Below are positions 45,101 through 55,345 of a DNA stretch of 64,000 bases, in pieces (within the stretch, counting starts at the first letter, position 1; each line of letters starts with the position of its first letter). The notes below the pieces were generated by a model, which saw only the letters and a program-made list of their open reading frames with translations, searched no databases and was not told where the DNA came from. The DNA is from an uncultured Ilumatobacter sp. (GTDB lineage: Bacteria > Actinomycetota > Acidimicrobiia > Acidimicrobiales > Ilumatobacteraceae): contig CAJQPY010000004.1 of NCBI GenBank assembly GCA_905480335.1, positions 1-64,000 on the forward strand, in the 5' to 3' direction. The translations under genes and the position numbers were made by a program.

Positions 45101-45830
45101 TGCTCACGTTCTGCGATCAAGGATGACGTGATCGACGAGCTGAGCTGGCAGGCGGGCGTCTCGCTCGTCGAACGGGAACGAGATGGACGCAGAGAACTGG
45201 CCGGACAAGGTTCGTTCCATCAACTCGTTGGGACGTTCGGGAACACGGCGCGGTTGAGGCACCTAGTGCAGCAGCTCACGTTCCACGGCCGGCCTGACCG
45301 TATGCGGGGTCGGAGGTGCAGCTTTCTGTCCGGCGTCGCGTCGACGTGCGAAAAATCGGGGCCGACCGAGGTGAACGTTCCCGCCAATGACACCACTGTC
45401 TGGCCCAGCGTTTCGAACTAGTGGCGGAATCCGATACCGATTCTCGGTCTGGGTCGCCGAGTCCCTGAGGCCCAAGCGGTGACCTTGCCGTCGGTTCGCA
45501 TGCGTCGGTCCAGAAAGCCTTTGAGGGCGGTGTGAGGATACGAGTGCCGCAGCGCTGGTCGAAGATTGCTCCGAGTGCAATGGCAACCAAGACCAAGTCG
45601 AGCGTGCGCTGCTTCCGTTCGGCTATCGCTTCCGAGATCACGAGGGCACTCGCTCATCCGATACGCCCGAGATCCCCCGGGCGGCAAAACTGCGGTGAGC
45701 TCCGAAGAGGCGACCACCCGAAATGATGACGGATGCCTTCGCCGCAATTCCGGACAGGGTTCACAGCAGTGCGGTCACTCAGTCCATCGCAATGCTCCAT
45801 CTAGTTTCAGGCTAAGTCGACGCATGATGT
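45101..45830. other. 730-base region without a recognised gene
   Basis: Several open frames overlap on both strands; none has a recognisable family. The least shadow-like is 45276-45641 (minus), beginning MISEAIAERKQRTLDLVLVA and turning low-complexity after 60 residues, which could be the end of a decayed gene. Otherwise nothing is seen. Confidence 0.4.
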
Positions 45831-47315
45831 TCAGATCCTCAGGGTGGCATCGGTTTCGAGGCGGACGCCGACCCCTACCCACTCGCCATCGCACATCGCT
45901 TCGGCAACAGCGGGGTCGCTGGTGCATCCCCATGCCCGCCGTTCATCGGCGAGTCGACATGCGGCAAATGCGGTCTCGGGTAGTCCGTCGCGCGAGAACA
46001 TCACTGAGTAGGCCTCGATATCGGCCGGACCGGCGGCGTCAGCTCCGACTGCGAGCGTCCGTTTGGGGAGTGCATCGATTTTGTCCTGGGGGGAATCGTG
46101 TCGGAAGCCGCCTATCGGTGGCGCTGCCGAGTACACGCCGAAGGCGTGCTTTGTGGCGTTGCCGCCGTTCGCCCACACCAGGCCGTGCTCGCTCGGCTGC
46201 TCGCGCAGCTCGGCGGCCATCGTTGCGATCGCGTGCATCGGGTAGTTGTTCCATGGTCCACCGCAGAAGGGGAGACCCCCGGTGCGCGACCACTGCCGTT
46301 CCATCGGGTCGATGCCGAGCGACTGTGCTCCGAGCTGAACTGCGGACGGAAAGCAGGAGTACAGGTCGATTAGGGCGACATCATCGATCGTCACGCCGGC
46401 CAGCTCGAGCGCACGTTTGCCGCCAAGCTCGATCGCAGGTGTGCGGGTGAAGGTGTCGCGGTTCGAGACGTAGTCGTGTTCGTGGCAATCGGTACCCGAG
46501 TGCGGAAAAACCCACCGGTCCTCGGCGATCCTGAGCCGACGAGCGGAGTCAACCGAGCACATGATCAACGCAGCGCCCATGTCGACATCGCTGTTTGAGT
46601 TCATTAGCTTTGGGTACGGAAAGCCGATCATCCGGTTGGCCGGTCCGACGGTCGTGATCTCCTCGGGAGACTTTGCCGTTCTAATCCACGCATGCGGGTT
46701 GTCAGCCGCAACGTGACTGAGATCAGACCACAGCTTGCCGAGGCGGGCCTGATGCTCTTCGACGGTTCGTCCAGCTGCAGAGCGCAGCGCCGTCTCAAAC
46801 ATTGGATAGATCTGGACCGGCATCAGGATCCCGAGGTCGCGCTCGGCCGGGTGACTCATTTCGAGCTCCTTGCCGATGCGGTCGGGTCGATCATCACCAT
46901 CGGCTTTCGGCCAATCGAGTGTCACCCCGTCCTTGCGCGCCCGCATGTAGGTCCGAAATGCTTCGGCCCCTGCGAGCACGGCAACGTCAACGTCTCCTGC
47001 GAGGATGTCGATCGCGGTCGCATTGACCAAAGATTGGGGGCTGTTCCCACCCGGTGTGGTCTCGCCGAGCCGGGCGTCCTCGATCCCGAGTCGCTCCGCT
47101 AGAAAGCGTGGGGCATTTCGATATCGCCAGCCGATGATGTTGACGACGCGCACTGCGTCCGCAGCAGGAGGCCCGTCCAGTCCGGCATCGGTGCTCGCCA
47201 TCAGGGCTGCGCGCTCCATCAGCGCTGCGGGTTCGAGGGCATCGTCGAGGGAATCGGCACGGTGGCTGTACTGGCCGACGCCAACGATCACGGGAGTACG
47301 GGGATCGAGCGTCAC
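45831..47315 (-). CDS. Thiolase-fold acetyl-CoA acetyltransferase family protein
   Basis: A 494-residue thiolase-superfamily protein with a C-terminal OB-like extension (DIEAYSVMFSRDGLPETAFAAC). It matches the actinobacterial acetyl-CoA acetyltransferase-like family: RTPVIVGVGQYSHR, TPGGNSPQSLVN, VALIDLYSCFPSAVQ, and the catalytic-type His in NGGNATKHAFGVYS. At the usual nucleophile position a Ser (GGNSPQ) stands where thiolases have Cys, so normal thiolytic activity is doubtful. GTG 47315 follows a TANNNT element by 8 bases; the longer frame from 47393 would overlap rpiB. Confidence 0.85.
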   Translation of the reverse strand: MTLDPRTPVIVGVGQYSHRADSLDDALEPAALMERAALMASTDAGLDGPPAADAVRVVNIIGWRYRNAPRFLAERLGIEDARLGETTPGGNSPQSLVNATAIDILAGDVDVAVLAGAEAFRTYMRARKDGVTLDWPKADGDDRPDRIGKELEMSHPAERDLGILMPVQIYPMFETALRSAAGRTVEEHQARLGKLWSDLSHVAADNPHAWIRTAKSPEEITTVGPANRMIGFPYPKLMNSNSDVDMGAALIMCSVDSARRLRIAEDRWVFPHSGTDCHEHDYVSNRDTFTRTPAIELGGKRALELAGVTIDDVALIDLYSCFPSAVQLGAQSLGIDPMERQWSRTGGLPFCGGPWNNYPMHAIATMAAELREQPSEHGLVWANGGNATKHAFGVYSAAPPIGGFRHDSPQDKIDALPKRTLAVGADAAGPADIEAYSVMFSRDGLPETAFAACRLADERRAWGCTSDPAVAEAMCDGEWVGVGVRLETDATLRI

Positions 47316-47323
47316 GACGCCAG

Positions 47324-47329
47324 ACTGTA
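47324..47329 (-). promoter_or_regulatory. -10-like element TACAGT before the thiolase-fold gene
   Basis: TACAGT on the minus strand, 8 bases before GTG 47315. It supports the shorter protein. Confidence 0.5.
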
Positions 47330-47362
47330 CGAACCGAGCGCTCCCTGCCACGATTCCGGCCG

Positions 47363-47368
47363 TACACT
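47363..47368 (+). promoter_or_regulatory. -10-like element TACACT before rpiB
   Basis: TACACT, 9 bases, then ATG 47378. It is divergent from the thiolase-fold gene promoter 34 bases away. Confidence 0.4.
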
Positions 47369-47377
47369 CGACGGTTG

Positions 47378-47824
47378 ATGGCACGAATTTCAATCGGATC
47401 TGACCACGCCGGCTACGACCTCAAAGGACACCTTGTCTCGTTCCTCACTCTGCAGGGCCATGAGGTCGACGACCGGGGCGCCTATTCGACCGATTCGGTC
47501 GACTATCCGGAGATCTGCGCTGGCGTCGGCCGGGCCGTGGTTGCCGGTGATGCCGACTGGGGGATCGTCCTCGGCGGCAGCGGCCAGGGTGAACAGCTCG
47601 CTGCGAACAAGGTGCGCGGTGTGCGCGCTGCGCTCTGCAATTGCCTCTATACCGCGCGGATGGCGCGTGAACACAATGATGCGAACGTGCTGTCGTTGGG
47701 GGGCCGCGTCGTGGGTGTCGGTCTCGCTGAGGAGATCGTCACCACCTTTGCCGCAACCGAGTTTGAAGGCGGCCGCCATCAGCGCCGCGTCGACCAGATC
47801 ACCGCCCTCGAAGCCGACTTCTGA
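47378..47824 (+). CDS. rpiB: Ribose-5-phosphate isomerase B
   Basis: A 148-residue RpiB/LacA-type isomerase that interconverts ribulose-5-P and ribose-5-P in the pentose phosphate pathway. Motifs: [14 protein letters not shown] at the N-terminus, [20 protein letters not shown] with the phosphate loop, [21 protein letters not shown] and a conserved LGGRVVG. Length is typical for actinobacterial RpiB. It is followed after 52 bases by glyA. Confidence 0.96.
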   Translation: MARISIGSDHAGYDLKGHLVSFLTLQGHEVDDRGAYSTDSVDYPEICAGVGRAVVAGDADWGIVLGGSGQGEQLAANKVRGVRAALCNCLYTARMAREHNDANVLSLGGRVVGVGLAEEIVTTFAATEFEGGRHQRRVDQITALEADF

Positions 47825-47856
47825 CACGTTGCGCTGCGTTTCTGACACGCGGCGCT
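47819..47856. repeat. Short imperfect tandem repeat before glyA
   Basis: TTCTGACACGTTGCGCT is followed 21 bases later by TTCTGACACGCGGCGCT. The first copy includes the rpiB stop codon; both lie in the rpiB-glyA gap. Two differences in 17 bases. Confidence 0.6.
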
Positions 47857-47876
47857 TCCCGAGACAAGGAAACCTG

Positions 47877-49118
47877 ATGCCCTTTCCCTCCGATACCGAT
47901 CCCGACACCGAAGTGTTGGCCCTGCTCGAGGCCGAAGTCGAGCGGCAGGTCACCGGCTTGCAGCTGATTGCAAGCGAGAACTTCACGTCACCGGCCGTCA
48001 TGGCCGCCACCGGTTCGGTGCTGACGAACAAGTACTCTGAGGGCTATCCGGGCAAGCGCTACTACGGCGGCAACGTGGTCGTTGACTCGATCGAGCAGCT
48101 GGCGATTGACCGCGTCAAGGAACTGTTCGGTGCCGACCACGCAAACGTGCAGCCGCATTCGGGTGCCAACGCGAACATGTGCGTGTACCAGGCGCTGCTC
48201 GAGCCGGGTGACACTGTTCTCGGACTCAGCCTCGACCACGGTGGTCACCTCACACACGGATCACCCGTCAACGCAAGTGGTCTGTTGTACAACTTTGTCG
48301 CGTACGGAACGAATGCCGAGGATCGCATCGAGATGGATCAGGTACGTGAGCTCGCGCTGAAGCACCGTCCGAAGATGATCGTCGCCGGCACAACGTCCTA
48401 TCCGCGGCGCCTCGATCCTGAGCCGTTTAAGAAAATCGCAGATGAGGTGGGGGCGCTCTTGATGTTTGACATCGCCCACCTCGCCGGACTGGTGGCCGGG
48501 GGCGCCCACCCCAATCCCGTGCCGTATGCCGACGTAGTCACCTTCACGACCCACAAGACCTTGCGCGGCCCGCGCGGCGGCTGCATTCTGTGCAAAGACG
48601 AGCACGCAAAGGCGATCGACAAGGCGGTGTTCCCCGGCTGGCAGGGTGGTCCACTTGAACACGTCATTGCTGGCAAGGCGATTGCGTTCCGCGAGGCGAT
48701 GGACCCGTCGTTCACCGAGTACGCACAGCAGGTCGTGACGAATGCGTCGGCTCTCGCCGAGGCGCTCGTAAAGGAAGGCTTCCGGCTCGTCTCCGGTGGA
48801 ACCGATATCCACTTGATGGTCGTCGACCTCACCCCGTTCGATGCGGAGCTGACCGGCAAAGTCGCACAGGCGACGCTCGATCAGGCTGGGATCACGCTGA
48901 ACAAGAACACGATCCCCGACGACCCGCGCAGTCCGTTTGTTACAAGCGGTGTGCGGATCGGTACACCATCAGTCACGACCCAGGGAATGACCGAGGCGGA
49001 GATGCCGATCATTGCAGAGCTGATCGTTCAGGCACTCCGCCACGTTGGCGATGCCGGAGCGCTCGCCTCGATTCGGGGCGAAGTCGGTGCGCTCTGCGCG
49101 AAGTTTCCCGCCTACTGA
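47877..49118 (+). CDS. glyA: Serine hydroxymethyltransferase
   Basis: A 413-residue PLP enzyme that transfers a one-carbon unit between serine and tetrahydrofolate. Motifs: [51 protein letters not shown], and the PLP Lys in [17 protein letters not shown]-terminal [13 protein letters not shown] is typical. The frame is open from 47433 inside rpiB, but ATG 47877 with ribosome site AAGGAAA is the start. Confidence 0.97.
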   Translation: MPFPSDTDPDTEVLALLEAEVERQVTGLQLIASENFTSPAVMAATGSVLTNKYSEGYPGKRYYGGNVVVDSIEQLAIDRVKELFGADHANVQPHSGANANMCVYQALLEPGDTVLGLSLDHGGHLTHGSPVNASGLLYNFVAYGTNAEDRIEMDQVRELALKHRPKMIVAGTTSYPRRLDPEPFKKIADEVGALLMFDIAHLAGLVAGGAHPNPVPYADVVTFTTHKTLRGPRGGCILCKDEHAKAIDKAVFPGWQGGPLEHVIAGKAIAFREAMDPSFTEYAQQVVTNASALAEALVKEGFRLVSGGTDIHLMVVDLTPFDAELTGKVAQATLDQAGITLNKNTIPDDPRSPFVTSGVRIGTPSVTTQGMTEAEMPIIAELIVQALRHVGDAGALASIRGEVGALCAKFPAY

Positions 49119-49157
49119 CCTGAGTAGTGCTGGCTTCCTCCATACGGATACCGGTGC

Positions 49158-50717
49158 TCAGGTCGGCCTCGTGATGATCTGGGAGTAACACATTTCATCG
49201 TTGGTGCCCTCGCTCCACACGATGTAGCGCGGCTCGGCATCGTCGGGAATCTTTGACCGGTCCCACTCGCATTCGACGCGGATGGTGTCGCCGGGCTGAA
49301 GCACGATCTGCTCGACCGGTTCGTAGTTCAGCTGCCAGTCGAAATCCCAGCGCGGAATGTCGAGCAGGACCCGTTCGTCCGGTGAATCCGGATTCAGGGT
49401 CATTTTGAAGGATGAGCCGAATTCGTGCTCATGTCCCCAGATCGAGATGATCTCACCGGGTTGTGCTGGATGGTCGCACGATGACGACGCAATGCCGTCG
49501 GTCATGTCGGCGAAATCGGCAACGGTTGCGCCGCAGGTCGCCATTAAGGCATTCCCGACGAATCCGGCGAACCGACCCTGTTCCTCAATGAGTTTTGCCA
49601 CCGCAACGTCGCGGTCACACAGGGGGCCGGTCTCGCTCGTCGAACACGGGATTTCTGCTGGGCCGAGATAGAGCGTGAGGTCGATGGGGTCAAGTAATCC
49701 GCCGGCGGCTGCGAGATCGACGTCGTCGGCGAAATCGAGGAGCAACGTGGACTCGTCGGGTGGAATGTCGGCGGTTTCGGGTTCGTAGTGGTAGTGGATC
49801 TGAACGACGAAGAAGTCGCCCGCCGCAACGGCGATGCCGACGTCGTCTGGCAGCACGGTCGGTTCCTGGCCAGGGGCCCAGCTCATGATCTGCTTGGTCT
49901 CGCCTGCGCTGCCGAACCCGGCGAGTCCGGTGCATGCCCATCCGATGTCGGGGTTCGAGGAAGCCGCCGCCTCGGCTGCTTCGCGAGCTGCTGCCTCGAC
50001 GTGGAACAGGAGAGCATGGTGAACGACTTCGGTCTGGTCGGGCTCGAACCCGTAGCTGGTGAGGAACCCACTGGCGTCGAGTTCGGGGTCGTAGATTTGG
50101 CAGCGGTAGTCATCGGAGTCGTTGTCGACCGTTCCCTTGTATGGCTCGCCGGTGAGGGTGGCGTCGACCTCACCGAGAGCTGCCGGGCCCCTCGGTGCGA
50201 TGATCGGCGTGTCCGGGTCAACGTCGAGGATCCCGCCGTCCTCCACCCAGGATGCCATCGTGGCCCGAGTGGCGTCGTCGAGGCGCCGGTCGCCGTGGAA
50301 CGCGACGTCGCCATCGTCTGCGGGCCACGGGGGCATGTATCCGACGTCAACCACCGCAGCGATGTACTCGGCGTCGAAATCGGAGATGTCGCCGGCTGTT
50401 TCGAGAACCAGGTGTGCGGTACCGGGGCCATTGGCGGTGTGGCACGATGCACAGTTGGTCTCCAGGATCGGGAGGACCTCGTCGGCAAAGGAGATCCCGC
50501 TGGCGGGCCTTGCGACCTCGACCGTTGTTGTGCTCGCTGCGTTCTCCGTTATGGAAGTGGTTGGGTCGATCGTCGTCGTGTTCTTCGACGCGGCCGAGTT
50601 GGGTGCGGATGTGCTGTCGTCGGAGTTCGTGAGGGGACCGCAGGCGGTCAAGACGATCGCCGCCCCTACGGCGATCTGGGTGCCCCAGCGGGCCCGGCGA
50701 CAGTTCTGCGAGATCAT
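49158..50717 (-). CDS. Secreted lipoprotein with cytochrome c motif and copper type II monooxygenase-like domain
   Basis: A 519-residue lipoprotein. A signal peptide ends in the lipobox LTAC (Cys 26), followed by a Ser/Thr linker to about residue 70. One c-type heme site is CASCH (Cys 89, 92, His 93), with a probable Met ligand in GYMPPWP. The C-terminal two thirds resemble peptidylglycine/dopamine monooxygenase copper domains. VVHHALLFHV gives a His-His pair and VQIHYHYEP a further His (CuH-like site). WGHEHEFGSSF supplies HxH and NDEMCYSQ the Met (CuM-like site). It probably acts outside the membrane as a heme-coupled oxygenase. The substrate is unknown. Confidence 0.82.
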   Translation of the reverse strand: MISQNCRRARWGTQIAVGAAIVLTACGPLTNSDDSTSAPNSAASKNTTTIDPTTSITENAASTTTVEVARPASGISFADEVLPILETNCASCHTANGPGTAHLVLETAGDISDFDAEYIAAVVDVGYMPPWPADDGDVAFHGDRRLDDATRATMASWVEDGGILDVDPDTPIIAPRGPAALGEVDATLTGEPYKGTVDNDSDDYRCQIYDPELDASGFLTSYGFEPDQTEVVHHALLFHVEAAAREAAEAAASSNPDIGWACTGLAGFGSAGETKQIMSWAPGQEPTVLPDDVGIAVAAGDFFVVQIHYHYEPETADIPPDESTLLLDFADDVDLAAAGGLLDPIDLTLYLGPAEIPCSTSETGPLCDRDVAVAKLIEEQGRFAGFVGNALMATCGATVADFADMTDGIASSSCDHPAQPGEIISIWGHEHEFGSSFKMTLNPDSPDERVLLDIPRWDFDWQLNYEPVEQIVLQPGDTIRVECEWDRSKIPDDAEPRYIVWSEGTNDEMCYSQIITRPT

Positions 50718-51346
50718 GCGAAGCCGTACGCTAGACAGAAACCGTGACTATTGCTGAACTGAGGTGATCTTGCCCTCCGATGGCTGGATAACGAAGATGC
50801 ATAACCCTAAAACGCGACTCGGAATGCTTCGCCCGAACCCATCCCGGCGAGCCGGTTCGCCGTGATGGTTTTTGTTCAGAATCGCTGGCAGGTTTGCGCT
50901 CCATACGATGAAACGCGGTTTAGCGTGTCGGGCGAGGAAAGACTCGCCGAGGCGGACGCGGAGCATTCGGCTGTTCTTCAGGGCAACCGGATGCTCCGCG
51001 TCGCTTCGGTGTTTGCACCTGTGAGGGGGCCGTACCGGATTTTGGCGGCTACGCCGACTGGCTGATCAGGTTTCGTAGCGGTAGTAGCGGCTGGACTCGG
51101 CGGTGCAGCGAACACCGAGTCGCCGGGTGTCGCTGCCGCTGTCACGGGCCGCTATGGGCGCAGCTGGCGGTGCACCGTCCATTGATTGCCGTCCCACCAC
51201 CGCGCCAATATGTAGTCGCCGACGAGGTCCGGTTATCAGTCTGTGGGATGCGACACGGCGCGAAGATCAAGAGTTCAACGGCTGTCTGCGCTCAGTGCTC
51301 GGCGGACGTTCGGGCGAATCGCACAGATCAGAGCGGTGTCGTGTCG
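50718..51346. other. Intergenic region, about 630 bases, no supported gene
   Basis: Short frames on both strands are shadow-like and belong to no known family. It contains a weak inverted repeat (GACTCGG...CCGAGTC, about 51093-51122) and the promoters of the flanking genes. Confidence 0.45.
50728..50733 (-). promoter_or_regulatory. -10-like element TAGCGT before the cytochrome/copper lipoprotein gene
   Basis: TAGCGT on the minus strand, 10 bases before ATG 50717. Confidence 0.4.
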
Positions 51347-51352
51347 TAAGGT
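51347..51352 (+). promoter_or_regulatory. -10-like element TAAGGT before the WecA-type gene
   Basis: TAAGGT, 8 bases, then GTG 51361. It decides the start well inside the longer open frame. Confidence 0.5.
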
Positions 51353-51360
51353 GCGTCCTC

Positions 51361-52557
51361 GTGCCGTCGGTTGCCGCGTATCTCTCGATTGGTGGCCTGG
51401 CGGCGGTGGTCACGTTCGGGGTCACACCGATCGTTGGTCGCATCGCTCGCCGGTTCGGTTGGGTGTACCTGCCCAACGAACGCACGGTGCACACCGAACC
51501 GCTACCGGACGTCGGTGGGCTTGCAATGTTTATCGGTTTCATCGTGGCGCTGGGGACGGCTTGGGCGTTCAATGTGTTCGACCCGCTCTTCGCATCCAAC
51601 TCGGAACCGCTTGGCGTGCTGATCGCGGCAATCATCATCTTCGGGACCGGTTTCATCGACGATGTACGCGAACTGAGCGCGCCGGCCAAAGTGTTCGGCA
51701 CGGTCCTCGCCGGAGTTGCGCTGGTCTACTTCGGCGTCGTCATGGACTCGTTCCGACTGCCGTATCTCGGCGAGACAATTCTCTCCGACGACCTCAAGCC
51801 GCTCGTGACCGTGTTGTGGCTGGTGGGTATGAGCCAGGCGATCAATCTGATCGACGGCCTTGATGGTCTTGCAGCCGGTGTCGTCGCGATCGGAGCGTTC
51901 GCGTTTTTTCTCTACAGCCAGGAGTTGACCGCACGTGACCTGCTCCTACCGAGCAACATCGGGCCGCTGTTCGCGATCATCGCGGTCTGCGTCTGCGTCG
52001 GGTTCCTGCCGCACAACTTCAACCCGGCGCGGATCATGATGGGAGATGGGGGAGCATTGCTGCTTGGGCTGTTGCTTGCCGTATCGACGAGCGTGGTCGG
52101 TGGGCGCGCCGATTCGTTCGGGTCGGAGACGATCGGTACGACTTACTTCTTCCTCGCACCGATCGCGATTCCGTTGTTGATCCTTGGCGTGCCGATCGTC
52201 GACACGGTATTCGCGATCATCCGGCGCGCCACAAGTCGTTCGTCGCTCGCCACCGCTGACAAGGGGCATCTGCATCACAGACTGATGAACCTAGGACACG
52301 GACATCGCCGCAGCGTGCTGATCCTCTGGACCTGGACGGCTCTGCTGTCGGCGTTCGTGTTGTATCCGGTTCTTACCGAACAGAACCCCAGGTATCTGCC
52401 GTTTGGAATCGCCGCGCTGGGAATTGCGCTCTTCACGTTGCTGCATCCGAGCGTGATCGAGCAGCGCCGAAACAACAACACGCCGCCCGGCGGAATTGAG
52501 CGCTCGGTCGCCGATCCCGACCGGCCGACGTTGTTCGACAGCGAATCCCAGGCCTGA
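51361..52557 (+). CDS. wecA: WecA-type undecaprenyl-phosphate sugar-1-phosphate transferase
   Basis: A 398-residue polyprenyl-phosphate GlcNAc/MurNAc-type phosphotransferase (MraY/WecA family) with about 11 membrane helices. Motifs: NERTVHTEPLPDVGGLAMF, the Asp pair in GTGFIDDVRE, NLIDGLDGLAAG, MMGDGGALLLGLLLA, and the cytoplasmic His loop ADKGHLHHRLMNLGHGHR. It starts cell-envelope glycan synthesis by linking a sugar-1-phosphate to the lipid carrier. The C-terminal 35 residues are a polar tail. GTG 51361 is used; the upstream part of the open frame has no family similarity. Confidence 0.92.
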   Translation: MPSVAAYLSIGGLAAVVTFGVTPIVGRIARRFGWVYLPNERTVHTEPLPDVGGLAMFIGFIVALGTAWAFNVFDPLFASNSEPLGVLIAAIIIFGTGFIDDVRELSAPAKVFGTVLAGVALVYFGVVMDSFRLPYLGETILSDDLKPLVTVLWLVGMSQAINLIDGLDGLAAGVVAIGAFAFFLYSQELTARDLLLPSNIGPLFAIIAVCVCVGFLPHNFNPARIMMGDGGALLLGLLLAVSTSVVGGRADSFGSETIGTTYFFLAPIAIPLLILGVPIVDTVFAIIRRATSRSSLATADKGHLHHRLMNLGHGHRRSVLILWTWTALLSAFVLYPVLTEQNPRYLPFGIAALGIALFTLLHPSVIEQRRNNNTPPGGIERSVADPDRPTLFDSESQA

Positions 52558-52583
52558 ATCCCATGATGTTGGTTGAGTTCGGG

Positions 52584-52612
52584 TTGCCGGACCAGGGCGG
52601 CGGCACTAGGTT
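52584..52612 (+). promoter_or_regulatory. Candidate promoter of the ATP synthase operon
   Basis: -35-like TTGCCG (52584-52589), 17-base spacer, -10-like TAGGTT (52607-52612). The predicted start near 52619 leaves a leader of about 50 bases before the first gene of the operon. Confidence 0.6.
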
Positions 52613-52669
52613 GTGCATGCATTCACAAGCGACTGGACGTCGCTTGCCCTGCCTGAGAACCCCGGATCG

Positions 52670-52975
52670 ATGAAGCTCCTCCCCCGCCCGCCCAAAAACG
52701 TTCGCGTCAACACCGAAGACTCGCTCGGCCACGGCATGGATGCCGTGATCATGTTGGCCATTTTCCTCGGCGCCGGATTCGGGCTTGACCGTCTCCTTGG
52801 CACCATGCCGATCTTTATGATCGTGATGACGGTAGTTGGCTCGGTTGGCCTCTTCGCACGTTTTTTCTACCGATACGAGGCGAAGATGAACGAGCACGAC
52901 GCGCAGCGATTGGCGAAGCTTTCCGGCCCCGATCAATCGTCCGCTGCGGGTGGCGCCAACGGAGAGGCGGCATGA
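52670..52975 (+). CDS. AtpZ/AtpI-like membrane protein
   Basis: A 101-residue protein with two membrane helices (MDAVIMLAIFLGAGFGLDRL and IFMIVMTVVGSVGLFARFFY) and polar ends, matching AtpZ/AtpI small proteins encoded at the head of ATP synthase operons. Such proteins are thought to aid c-ring assembly or magnesium/calcium transport. ATG 52670 is used; the frame from GTG 52613 would start before the predicted transcription start. The stop overlaps the next ATG (ATGA). Confidence 0.8.
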   Translation: MKLLPRPPKNVRVNTEDSLGHGMDAVIMLAIFLGAGFGLDRLLGTMPIFMIVMTVVGSVGLFARFFYRYEAKMNEHDAQRLAKLSGPDQSSAAGGANGEAA

Positions 52976-53427
52976 CCGTGGCCGCCGCACACGACGTCGA
53001 CATCTTGGGAACCCGCTTCGATGGGCCGGCGCCTGAAGTGACTGTCTCAAAGGACATGATTAAGCGCGGGGTCATCGTCGCCCCGTTGATCGTGGCAGTG
53101 TGCGCAGTGATCTGGGGTGCCAACGGTGCGTGGTCAAGCATGTACGGCATTGCGATTGTGCTGGCCAACTTCGCGCTTGCGGCGGGCCTCATCGCCGGCG
53201 CTGCTCGAATTTCGATTGGTCTCATGATGGGTGCAACACTATTTGGGTACCTGATCCGCCTTGGATTAATCTTTCTCGCCGTACTGTTAGTTAAGGATGC
53301 GAGTTGGATTTCACTTCCCGCACTCGGATCGACCATTATCATCACGCACCTCGGGCTTCTGTTCTGGGAGATGAAGTTTGTCGCTCTGTCGTTAGCCCAT
53401 CCTGGTCTCAAACCTGATCGTGCATGA
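52972..53427 (+). CDS. ATP synthase subunit I-like protein
   Basis: A 151-residue protein with four membrane helices (GVIVAPLIVAVCAVIWG, GIAIVLANFALAAGLIA, ISIGLMMGATLFGYLIRLGL and LPALGSTIIITHLGLLFWEM). Its layout matches the ATP synthase I family found before atpB. The precise role is unproven; c-ring assembly is the usual proposal. ATGA overlap with the upstream gene. Confidence 0.78.
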   Translation: MTVAAAHDVDILGTRFDGPAPEVTVSKDMIKRGVIVAPLIVAVCAVIWGANGAWSSMYGIAIVLANFALAAGLIAGAARISIGLMMGATLFGYLIRLGLIFLAVLLVKDASWISLPALGSTIIITHLGLLFWEMKFVALSLAHPGLKPDRA

Positions 53428-53492
53428 ACGCGCATATCGACTTCCCTGAACCATCCACCCTGACTCAACCTCACGACTGAAACGGAATCAAC

Positions 53493-54624
<1,132 letters not shown>

Positions 54625-54691
54625 TTCGGCGTGCGGCCGACTAGCTCGGCCATGAGTCCCATCCGTATAGAAATCCAGGAATGGAGTTGAC

Positions 54692-55345
54692 GTGCTGAGA
54701 GCCGTCGTCACAACTGCATCCACCGGACAGCTCGAGGTGAAACTCCTCGAAGCCGAAACGTGTGAACGCACCGACCTCTCCGACGAGGAGATCGAGGAGC
54801 TGGGGGGCGAAGACGTCTTCACGCTCGGTAGTGAAAACTGCCCGGAGCTGAACCCGATCGCGCCTGAACAAAAGGAGATGATCTGGGGATTTGGCGCCTT
54901 CGTGGTGCTTGCAATTTGCCTGCGCTTCTGGCTCTTTCCGAAGGTCCGCCAGGGCATGCAGGCCCGCTACGACAAGGTGCAGAGCGACCAGGAAAGCGCC
55001 CAGACGCTCACCGCAGCCGCACGGGCCGATGTTGCCGAATATGAGGCTCGACTCGCCTCTGTGCGGGCCGAAGCGCAACAGAAGGTCGACGCTGCCCGTG
55101 TGACGCTTGAAGCCGAGCGCTCCGCACAGATTGGGGCTGCCAATGCCAGGATTAGCGAGCAACGCGCAGCTGCTACGGCAGAAGTGGATACAGCACGTCA
55201 AGCGGCGATGGGTGACGTCGAGGCGGCGGTCACGGACGTAGTCAGTCGAGCAACCGAACTTGCCACCGGCAGGGTGCCGAGTACGTCTGTCGTGCAGTCC
55301 GCCGTCGGCTCGGCCATGGGTGCCGGCACAGGAGCTTCGTCATGA
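54692..55345 (+). CDS. atpF: ATP synthase F0 subunit b, first copy, with acidic N-terminal extension
   Basis: A 217-residue peripheral stalk subunit. One membrane helix (about 63-80, MIWGFGAFVVLAICLRFWLF) is followed by a long Ala/Glu-rich coiled coil (RQGMQARYDKVQSDQESAQT onward). Before the helix lies a roughly 60-residue acidic segment with two Cys (AETCERTD, SENCPEL) that should be outside the membrane. GTG start with GGAG upstream. It overlaps the second b gene by ATGA. The two b-type subunits probably form a heterodimer. Confidence 0.9.
   Translation: MLRAVVTTASTGQLEVKLLEAETCERTDLSDEEIEELGGEDVFTLGSENCPELNPIAPEQKEMIWGFGAFVVLAICLRFWLFPKVRQGMQARYDKVQSDQESAQTLTAAARADVAEYEARLASVRAEAQQKVDAARVTLEAERSAQIGAANARISEQRAAATAEVDTARQAAMGDVEAAVTDVVSRATELATGRVPSTSVVQSAVGSAMGAGTGASS

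Noticed and set aside
45566-46450. 294-codon plus-strand frame
   Set aside because: Arg/Pro/Ser-rich and antisense to the thiolase-fold gene over most of its length.
47433-47876. N-terminal extension of the glyA frame through rpiB
   Set aside because: The frame is only open by chance across rpiB; the ribosome site and protein family place the start at 47877.
51103-51360. 86-codon extension of the wecA frame
   Set aside because: No membrane or family similarity, and a -10-like element lies just before the internal GTG 51361.
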